31,112 nt of DNA from an uncultured Bacteroides sp. (GTDB lineage: Bacteria; Bacteroidota; Bacteroidia; Bacteroidales; Bacteroidaceae), in NCBI GenBank assembly GCA_905203765.1, contig CAJKXC010000028.1, positions 1-31,112 of the forward strand. Direction: 5' to 3'. Made by a program: the position numbers and the translations under genes. Shown here one piece after another: positions 24,943-31,112 of this stretch (position 1 is the first letter of the stretch; each line of letters opens with the position of its first letter). The notes beneath the pieces are model-generated. The model had not been told where the DNA came from. It did not search any database and worked only from the letters and a program-made list of their open reading frames with translations.

Positions 24943-27390
24943 ATGAAACAGTTCATAAAACCTCTTTGCTTGCTGACTGTCCTGCTTTCTCCCTCTATTA
25001 TGCTCCAAGCCCAAGTAGACCCCCAACTGAAAGCGGACGTCATCAGCACAGGCTACGTACACAGCCCCCTGCCGCTTGACGAAACGAAAGCATACGAAAC
25101 CTTCGGGCTGACGAAGAAAGTATTGGAAAACGTGATGCTGTGCGATATGGAAGACTTCTCCAAGTGGTCGCACAAAGGCATCGGTCAAATAAGCCAGACT
25201 GCTGAGCGAAGCAAATCCGGCACACACAGCCTGCGCCTCGAAGCGCCTACCCATCCCGACAAGATACTCGGCTGGGGATTGGGACGCGGCACCTGCATGG
25301 CTTCCTACGATGTAGGCGGCGCCAACTGGGAAGGCTACAACCGCCTGAAATTCTACATCTATCCCACCTGCGAAGGCGCCCGCAGCATCTACCTCAACCT
25401 CTACGTAGAGAATGACGGCGAAATCAAAGTGCCCGACATCTACGGACGTGAAGGTTACCACGAAATCAATCTGAAGAATAACCAATGGAACGAATGCTTC
25501 GTCGAGATGTCCGGTCTGGCACGCGACAAGGTCACCAAAATCTCATTCGCCATCGAAGTCTTCGGCAAAGAACGCACTATGGGCGATTCACTGCGTTTCG
25601 ACGTAGATGCCGTAGAACTTCAGAAGGTGGAGAACCCGGAAACGGTGAAAGGCTGGATGCCTGCCCAGAACCGCATCATCTTCTCTACTACCGGCTATAG
25701 CCTGGAAAGCCCCAAGACAGCCATCGTCAATGTAGAGAAGCACAACGGACAGTTCCAACTGAAAGATGCCGATACACAGGCCATCGTCTTTACCGGTCCC
25801 GTCAGGAAAGAAAAGACCGGGCTGGGAGAGTTCGAGACAATCGACTTCTCCGACTATAAGACGCAAGGAAGATACGTCATCCAGGTGGGCAACGTCACTA
25901 CCTGGCCTTTCTATATCCACAAGGACGTGTGGGATGACTCTGCCTGGCGCATGGTCAACTTCCTCTTCTGCGAGCGTTGTGGCTACCCCGTTCCCGGAAA
26001 GCACGGCGCTTGCCACACCGACCTGCATGCTACCTACAACGGCCATATCATCCCCATCAACGGTGGTTGGCACGATGCTGCCGATATGTCACAGCAGACT
26101 TTGCAGACAGGCGAGATTGCCTACTCCCTGCTCTCCATGGCAGCCCGTGCCAAAGAGAAAGGCAGCACAGACCTCTACAACCGCCTCATGGAAGAGGCCC
26201 TGTGGGGAATGGACTACGTCATGAAAACCCGCCTGGGCGATGGCTACCGTGCCCAGACCTGGGGCACCAACCTGTGGACCGACGGCAAGGTAGGCACCGA
26301 TGATGATTCCGGCCGCCGCGAACTGCTGGTTCATAACGGAGCGTTGGAGAACTTCCTGCTTGCAGGCATCGAAGCCTACGCTTCTATGATGGTAGACAAG
26401 GATGCCGCCCTGAAAGGTAACCTGAAGAAGATTGCCAAAGAAGACTTCGGCTATGCCATGAAGCGCTTCAACGAACTGGGCTTTGCCGAACTGATAAAGA
26501 AGGGCGGGGGACATGCCGCCATGGCATCCGAGAGCCAATACCACGCCAATATCTCCTGGGCTGCCAGCATGCTCTACAAGCTGACGGGCGAACAGCAGTA
26601 CGCCGACGAAGCCGTGAAAGCCATCCGCTACACCTTGCAGTGCCAACGCACCGAGCCGCTGAAGGACAAGAACAAGACCTGCGGTTTCTTCTACCGCGAC
26701 CTGGCAAAGAAGTCCATCGTACATTATACCCACCAGTCCCGCGACTATGCCTATATGGAAGCGCTTGCCGCCCTTTGCGAAACGCAACCGCAGCATGCCG
26801 AATATCCCCAGTGGATTCGTTCCATGAAGCTCTACGGCGACTATCTGAAGAACATCATGCAGTACGTCCATCCCTACGGAATGGTGCCGAGCGGCATATA
26901 CCACAAAGACGAGGTGAAGGATTCCGTGAACTTCTACGCCGTTCAGGTAGGCATCCGCAGCGGTGCCGAGAAGGACTATAAAGAGCAACTGGAGAACGCC
27001 ATCCGTCTCGATAAGGAGCATTACCTGCGCATCTTCCCCGTTTGGTTCTCATTCAAGGGAAACATCGCCGTGCACCTGTCCACCGGCAAGGCAGCAGCCA
27101 TCTGCGCCCGAGTGCTGGACGACAAACAGCTGAAGGACATTGCCGAAGAACAACTCTTCTGGGTAGTGGGTCGGAATCCTTTCGGACAGTCCATGATCTA
27201 CGGAGAGGGGAGCAACTATACGCAGCTCTACACCGCTCTGCCGGGCGAGACGGTAGGCGAGATACCCGTAGGTATGCAGTCTTATTTCAATGAAGACGCT
27301 CCCTACTGGCCGCAATTCAACACGGCTACCTATAAGGAAGTATGGGGCTCGTCGGCTGCGCGCTGGTTAATGTTGATTTCCGAATTCTAA
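24943..27390 (+). CDS. Glycoside hydrolase family 9 enzyme with N-terminal beta-sandwich domains
   Basis: The 815-residue secreted enzyme has a signal peptide (to about residue 23), a carbohydrate-binding-like jelly roll (about 60-230), a CelD-type Ig-like domain (about 240-325, ending RYVIQVGNVTTWPFYIHKDVW) and a GH9 (alpha/alpha)6 catalytic domain (about 330-815). The catalytic block is GGWHDAAD at 374-381, with Asp378 and Asp381 in the places of the family's catalytic aspartates. RCGYPVPGKHGACHTD precedes it. The general acid is probably the Glu in the final YKEVWGSSAARW. GH9 includes endo-beta-glucanases, xyloglucanases and exo-beta-glucosaminidases; the subtype is not settled. It begins a four-gene group. 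Confidence 0.92.
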   Translation: MKQFIKPLCLLTVLLSPSIMLQAQVDPQLKADVISTGYVHSPLPLDETKAYETFGLTKKVLENVMLCDMEDFSKWSHKGIGQISQTAERSKSGTHSLRLEAPTHPDKILGWGLGRGTCMASYDVGGANWEGYNRLKFYIYPTCEGARSIYLNLYVENDGEIKVPDIYGREGYHEINLKNNQWNECFVEMSGLARDKVTKISFAIEVFGKERTMGDSLRFDVDAVELQKVENPETVKGWMPAQNRIIFSTTGYSLESPKTAIVNVEKHNGQFQLKDADTQAIVFTGPVRKEKTGLGEFETIDFSDYKTQGRYVIQVGNVTTWPFYIHKDVWDDSAWRMVNFLFCERCGYPVPGKHGACHTDLHATYNGHIIPINGGWHDAADMSQQTLQTGEIAYSLLSMAARAKEKGSTDLYNRLMEEALWGMDYVMKTRLGDGYRAQTWGTNLWTDGKVGTDDDSGRRELLVHNGALENFLLAGIEAYASMMVDKDAALKGNLKKIAKEDFGYAMKRFNELGFAELIKKGGGHAAMASESQYHANISWAASMLYKLTGEQQYADEAVKAIRYTLQCQRTEPLKDKNKTCGFFYRDLAKKSIVHYTHQSRDYAYMEALAALCETQPQHAEYPQWIRSMKLYGDYLKNIMQYVHPYGMVPSGIYHKDEVKDSVNFYAVQVGIRSGAEKDYKEQLENAIRLDKEHYLRIFPVWFSFKGNIAVHLSTGKAAAICARVLDDKQLKDIAEEQLFWVVGRNPFGQSMIYGEGSNYTQLYTALPGETVGEIPVGMQSYFNEDAPYWPQFNTATYKEVWGSSAARWLMLISEF

Positions 27391-27408
27391 AAGAGAGGAG
27401 AAACTATA

Positions 27409-28635
27409 ATGAGTGATAAAACAATTTATTCGCGCCGTAACCTGGCGATAGATATGCTACGGGCACTGACCATGTTTACCATGATCTTTGTCAACGATTT
27501 CTGGAAAGTGCACGATGTACCCCACTGGTTGGAGCATGCCACCTTCGGCGAGGACTTCATGGGACTGGCGGATATCGTCTTTCCCGGCTTCCTCTTTGCC
27601 GTGGGTATGTCCATCCCTTATGCCATCGAAGGCAGATATTCCAAAGGCTATTCGGCGGAATCTACCCTGGGGCATATCCTTTCGCGCACATTCGCCTTGC
27701 TGGTGATGGGTGCGTTCATTACCAACTCGGAGTACCGCCTCTCTCCTGAGGTGTGCTATCCTATCGGTGTCTATTGGTTTATTATGGCGGTAGGATTCCT
27801 CGGTGTATGGAACCAGTACCCGCGTACGGCATCCAAGACGCAGAAGAACATCTTCCTTGCGTGCAAGATTGTCGGCGTACTGGCGCTGCTCTTCCTGGCG
27901 TTCACCTTCCGTAACCCGCAGGGGGGTGTCTTCGGCTTCTCCGGGGGCATCCTGGGAGCCATCGGCTGGACGTACCTGGTGTGTGCCGTCACCTACCTGC
28001 TGGCTCGCGACCGCATCAACTACCTGTTGCCCATCTGGGTGCTCTTCATCCTGATTTGCCTGCTGACTACCCCGCTGCGCGAGTCGTTCGGCGGTACTCC
28101 CATCCTCGACTTCCCCGAGCGTAACTTCCTCAGCGGCCTGCTGGGCACGTTGCACATCGGCAACGGAGCACTGGTGTCGTTCACTATGGGCGGTGTCCTG
28201 CTTTCCGTGTTCAGTGCCCGTTACATCGGCAAGAGCGATACATGGAAGCTGGGTACATCGTGGATAGTGGCTGTGGCGCTTCTGCTGGTCGGCATCCTTT
28301 CGCACCAATTCTATATTGTGGCCAAGATAGGCGGTACGCCCCCCTGGGTATTCTACGTCATTGCCATTTCGGTGGCTGTCTACGGCACGTTGACCTACCT
28401 GGTCAGCCGCGGAGTGACGGGCTGGTTCAACCTGATAAAGCCTGCCGGTACCGCCACGCTTACCACTTACCTGATACCCTACGTCTTTTACGGCTTTGCC
28501 GATGTCACGGGCTACGTCCTTCCCGACTGGTTCACGCATGGCTTCATGGGGCTTGTCAACTGCATCTGCTTTGCCTTTGTAGTGATAGGCGTCACCTGGG
28601 TATTGGAAAAACTGCATATCAAACTTAAAATATAA
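27409..28635 (+). CDS. Multi-pass membrane acetyltransferase-like protein (DUF5009, HGSNAT-like)
   Basis: The 408-residue protein has about ten hydrophobic helices. It opens with RRNLAIDMLRALTMFTMIFVNDFW and GLADIVFPGFLFAVGMSIPYAI, typical of the DUF5009/heparan-alpha-glucosaminide N-acetyltransferase group. The human relative moves acetyl groups from cytosolic acetyl-CoA across a membrane to a terminal glucosamine. Histidines in the first loop (KVHDVPHWLEHATF) are candidates for the acetyl carrier, not proven. The gene starts 18 bases after GH9 with a strong AGAGAGGAG ribosome site, unusual for Bacteroides, and the next gene follows after 6 bases. It probably acts in the inner membrane on sugars freed in the periplasm. 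Confidence 0.85.
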   Translation: MSDKTIYSRRNLAIDMLRALTMFTMIFVNDFWKVHDVPHWLEHATFGEDFMGLADIVFPGFLFAVGMSIPYAIEGRYSKGYSAESTLGHILSRTFALLVMGAFITNSEYRLSPEVCYPIGVYWFIMAVGFLGVWNQYPRTASKTQKNIFLACKIVGVLALLFLAFTFRNPQGGVFGFSGGILGAIGWTYLVCAVTYLLARDRINYLLPIWVLFILICLLTTPLRESFGGTPILDFPERNFLSGLLGTLHIGNGALVSFTMGGVLLSVFSARYIGKSDTWKLGTSWIVAVALLLVGILSHQFYIVAKIGGTPPWVFYVIAISVAVYGTLTYLVSRGVTGWFNLIKPAGTATLTTYLIPYVFYGFADVTGYVLPDWFTHGFMGLVNCICFAFVVIGVTWVLEKLHIKLKI

Positions 28636-28641
28636 CATATC

Positions 28642-30027
28642 ATGAAGAAGACATTTTTACCGGCATTTTTGCTGTTGTTCCTATCGTTGGGCATGTTCTC
28701 GTGCCAGCAAAACAAAGAGAATACCACCAAAGAATATCCTATGTTCTGGACGTGGCTGGACTATCGTCCCGGCATGAACTTCGATTCCATCTGCCAGGTG
28801 ATGAACGACATCGGCATGGACGGCATCATGCTCAACGCACCTACTCCCGATGATTACCGGACGGCAATCCCCATTGCCCACAAGCACGGCATCGAAGTCT
28901 ACGCCTGGCTGTGGACCATGAACCTGGAACACGACCGTGACAAGATTCTGAAGGAACACCCCGAATGGTTCAGTGTGAACCGCAACGGAAAGAGCCTTGC
29001 CGATACCACCGCCTACGTGGGCTACTATAAGTTCCTCTGCCCCGCTTTGCCCGAAGTGCGCGAGTTCATCAAGGAAAAGATCAAGGCCTACTGCGAAGTG
29101 GAAGGACTGAACGGTATCGCCATCGACTATCACCGCTTTGTCGATGTAGTGCTCCCCACTACCTTGTGGCCCCACTACGGCATCGTACAGGATCGCGAAT
29201 ATGCAGCCTGGGACTACGGTTACCATCCCGCTATGATTCAGAAGTTCAAGGAACAATACGGTTACGATCCCCGCGAACAGGAAGATCCCTCGCTCGATGT
29301 GAAGTGGCGTCAGTTCCGCTGCGACCAGATCTCGGAAGTGGCCAATATGATTGCCGAAGTCGTTCACTCCTATGACAAGACGATGGCAGCCTCTCCGTTC
29401 CCCACTCCTAAGATGGCATCGCGCATGGTGCGCCAGGACTGGAGCAAGTGGAACCTCGACATCGTGTTCCCGATGGTTTACCATACCTTCTATACGGGCG
29501 ACGTCAGCTTCATCTCCGACTGTACCATCGAGAATGCCCGCGATAAGAACGACATGACCACCCTCTATTGCGGTATGACCGCTACCGACGGTCCTGAAAT
29601 GTTCCAGTGCATGGATGCTGCCCTGAACAACGGTGCACAAGGTATTGCCGTATTCACCATCTCCGGTCTGCGTTCTCCCGAGGTGAGAAAGCAGTTCCGG
29701 GCTTACACGGATAGCGTGCGTGCGGTGCGTGCAGCCAATGGCGGTGTCATCAAGGCAACTTATCCTACAGTAGCCGAGATAGACCCCTTCAAGCACGAAG
29801 GCATCATGAAACTGATGGAAGCGCGTATGCAGCAAATCATAGCCACGGCTGCCGGCAAGGAAGAGCTTGCCCCCCTGGCATTGGGCGAGTACAAGCTGGT
29901 CGATTCCTACGATGCCACCCGTTGCTATCAGGTAGTGGACGATAATAGCAAGACCACCTTCGATGTCACCTTCTATCTCTACGGCGATGTAGTCTCCGGC
30001 TGGGATGTTGCTGCGGCGGACAAGTAA
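28642..30027 (+). CDS. GHL10-type glycoside hydrolase-like lipoprotein
   Basis: This 461-residue protein has a lipoprotein-like signal (LSLGMFSC, Cys21). The rest reads as a TIM-barrel glycosidase-like protein: PMFWTWLDYRPGMNFDSICQVMNDIGMDGIMLNAP, then HKHGIEVYAWLWTMN, CPALPEVREFIKEKI and LNGIAIDYHRF. Asp162 in the last block is at the strand end where GHL10 relatives carry FDYIRYP. Later strands hold TMAASPFPTP, DIVFPMVYHTFY and GAQGIAVFTISGL. The family name rests on these patterns; catalysis and substrate are not established. It follows the acetyltransferase-like gene after 6 bases. A small C-terminal domain (after about 400) has no clear match. Confidence 0.8.
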   Translation: MKKTFLPAFLLLFLSLGMFSCQQNKENTTKEYPMFWTWLDYRPGMNFDSICQVMNDIGMDGIMLNAPTPDDYRTAIPIAHKHGIEVYAWLWTMNLEHDRDKILKEHPEWFSVNRNGKSLADTTAYVGYYKFLCPALPEVREFIKEKIKAYCEVEGLNGIAIDYHRFVDVVLPTTLWPHYGIVQDREYAAWDYGYHPAMIQKFKEQYGYDPREQEDPSLDVKWRQFRCDQISEVANMIAEVVHSYDKTMAASPFPTPKMASRMVRQDWSKWNLDIVFPMVYHTFYTGDVSFISDCTIENARDKNDMTTLYCGMTATDGPEMFQCMDAALNNGAQGIAVFTISGLRSPEVRKQFRAYTDSVRAVRAANGGVIKATYPTVAEIDPFKHEGIMKLMEARMQQIIATAAGKEELAPLALGEYKLVDSYDATRCYQVVDDNSKTTFDVTFYLYGDVVSGWDVAAADK

Positions 30028-30150
30028 AGGGAGTTAGAAGGAGTTAAGGAGTTAAAGGGAGTTAAGCCGATAGTCTTATGAATTATAAGTAGTTATAAAC
30101 AGAAGTATCGGCTTAACTCCTTCACTCCCTTTAACTCCTTCACTCCTAAA
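30028..30150. repeat. GGAGTTAA repeats forming a long inverted repeat
   Basis: GGAGTTAAGCCGATA (30058-30072) pairs perfectly with its complement at 30106-30120. Outside this, GGAGTTAA/GGAGTTAAAG units run on the left arm and TTAACTCC/TTCACTCC units on the right arm, so the stem can extend to about 40 bp with slips. The 33-base loop contains CTTAT...ATAAG. It starts directly after the GHL10-like gene's stop. It may end or protect the upstream transcript. Confidence 0.8.
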
Positions 30151-30196
30151 TCCCCCATTAACCTCTAAAATTCATTTTATGATAATCAAAGAATCT

Positions 30197-30919
30197 ATGA
30201 ATAAGCTCTTTCTGCTCCTTGTCTGCCTGGCAGCAGGCAACCTGGCTTGCAGCAATGCCCAGGAAGCGAAGGGCCTGTCCGTAAAGAAAATTGTGTGTAC
30301 AGCTTCACCGCAAGGTGAGGCTGTGCCTTCTTTGCTGGATGCCAATCACATCGAGTTCCGGCCCATCGACGTAGTCAACTGGAAAGACCATCCGTATAAA
30401 CCCGAAGTCAGCTTCCGCATCGCCCACACCGGTCGGGAGATACTGCTCCACTATAAGGTGAAGGAAGCGAGCGTGCGCGCCGTAGCTGCCGGTGACAACG
30501 GCAACGTATGGGAAGACTCCTGCGTCGAGTTCTTCGTCTCTCCCGATGGCAACGACAACTACTATAACTTCGAGTGCAACTGCGCCGCCAAACTGCTGAT
30601 TCAAGGCGGACTCGTGAACCGGCGCCGCCCTATGGCAGCCCCCGAAGTGCTGGCAATGGTGAAGCGTTGGAGCTCCCTGGGCAACGAACCTTTCGACGAG
30701 AGAGTAGGCGAATGTAGTTGGGAACTGACAATGGTCATCCCCGTCTCCGCCTTCTTCAATCATTCCATCGATTCGCTGGACGGAAAAACCATGAAGGGGA
30801 ACTTCTACAAATGCGGCGACAAGCTGCAGACTCCGCACTTCCTCTCCTGGAGTCCCATCCAGTCCGAGCAACCTATGTTTCACTGTCCCACTTTCTTTGG
30901 AACGCTGTCGTTCGAGTGA
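30197..30919 (+). CDS. CBM9-like carbohydrate-binding protein, secreted
   Basis: This protein of 240 residues has a signal peptide (MNKLFLLLVCLAAGNLACSNAQ). A weak lipobox (NLAC) makes a lipoprotein possible but signal peptidase I cleavage after SNA is equally likely. The mature part has family 9-like binding-module features: NGNVWEDSCVEFFVSPDGNDNYYNFECN, CSWELTMVIPVSAF and NFYKCGDKLQTPHFLSWSPI followed by PMFHCPTFFGTLSFE. I chose the ATG at 30197; an upstream ATG at 30179 adds six residues before the signal. The gene lies after the long inverted repeat, so it may be expressed at a different level from the three genes before it. Confidence 0.85.
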   Translation: MNKLFLLLVCLAAGNLACSNAQEAKGLSVKKIVCTASPQGEAVPSLLDANHIEFRPIDVVNWKDHPYKPEVSFRIAHTGREILLHYKVKEASVRAVAAGDNGNVWEDSCVEFFVSPDGNDNYYNFECNCAAKLLIQGGLVNRRRPMAAPEVLAMVKRWSSLGNEPFDERVGECSWELTMVIPVSAFFNHSIDSLDGKTMKGNFYKCGDKLQTPHFLSWSPIQSEQPMFHCPTFFGTLSFE

Positions 30920-30946
30920 TTTAGGGTTCTGTGTAAAATATAAGTA

Positions 30947-30978
30947 AGTGAGTGTTTCTTAAGAGATACTCACTTTTT
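30947..30978 (+). terminator. Terminator at the end of the PUL
   Basis: AGTGAGT (30947-30953) pairs with ACTCACT (30968-30974), with TCTTAAGA inside the loop, followed by TTTTT (30974-30978). It starts 28 bases after the CBM9-like stop. Confidence 0.85.
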
Positions 30979-31112
30979 GTATACTTACTTCTTAAAATAT
31001 TCAGTAAACATGATAGGAGGAATGATCTATATTGTATCATTGCTGTCCACTAAAAAGCGGACGGTTAAAAATTAAATAAACTTGGTTCACTAGAACCGCA
31101 TCGTTCTTTGTC
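30979..31112. other. Non-coding right end with small inverted repeats
   Basis: No gene is seen. AATGAT...ATCATT (31021-31041), GTCC...GGAC around CTAAAAAG (about 31045-31062) and GGTTC-ACTA-GAACC (about 31084-31097) are short inverted repeats. They may belong to the upstream region of the next gene. Confidence 0.35.

Noticed and set aside
27457..28638. Open frame of 393 codons antisense to the acetyltransferase-like gene
   Set aside because: The product is a low-complexity charged sequence with no recognisable domain; the sense frame has coherent membrane helices.
28681..29835. Open frame of 384 codons antisense to the GHL10-like gene
   Set aside because: It is a shadow of GC-rich codons; the product is His-rich and matches nothing, and the sense frame is a clear TIM barrel.
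31040..31112. End of an insertion sequence at the right edge
   Set aside because: Short inverted repeats are present, but there is no transposase, no target duplication and no partner end in view.

Overview
The window looks like chromosomal DNA of a Bacteroides species or a close relative. The evidence is a SusC/SusD pair, glycine-lipid acyltransferases of the Bacteroides GlsA/GlsB type, Bacteroidota-only families (DUF4292, the M57-type metallopeptidase), and promoters of the Bacteroides form (TTTG, about 21 nt, TAnnTTTG) that can be read directly before several genes. The species cannot be fixed from the sequence alone.

Positions 1-5710 (minus strand) hold the start of the division and cell-wall (dcw) cluster: mraZ, rsmH, an FtsL-like gene, ftsI, murE and the first 50 codons of mraY. 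The mraZ promoter carries a 10-bp-period GTGGGG repeat, the expected MraZ operator. The 580-base gap from 5653 to 6233 has no gene but holds a 21-22-nt-period array of palindromic units. It is followed by an orphan ECF sigma factor (minus).

Positions 6850-16223 hold housekeeping and envelope genes. These are the glsA-glsB glycine-lipid operon with a canonical promoter and a tandem repeat in front of it, dgt (minus), and the operon dut, TPR protein, DUF4292 lipoprotein and EnvC-like murein hydrolase activator (plus). An M20 metallohydrolase and a small outer-membrane barrel protein follow on the minus strand. Several gene junctions here and in the dcw cluster contain related low-complexity repeats that supply the stop codons.

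Positions 16371-18314 hold a long-chain acyl-CoA ligase with two palindromes in its promoter and a strong terminator. A second 22-nt-period array (18332-18530) lies in the gap before the SusC gene.

Positions 18829-30978 form a polysaccharide utilisation locus: SusC, SusD, an AT-rich M57-like lipoprotein protease, then an apparent second transcription unit of GH9 enzyme, a multi-pass acetyltransferase-like protein (DUF5009/HGSNAT-like), a GHL10-type glycosidase-like lipoprotein and a CBM9-like protein. No regulator lies inside the window. The GH9 plus acetyltransferase pairing suggests, as inference only, a glucosamine-containing or acetylated glycan as substrate. The most unusual features are the two 21-22-nt arrays, the stop-codon-rich junction repeats, and the protease between SusD and GH9.
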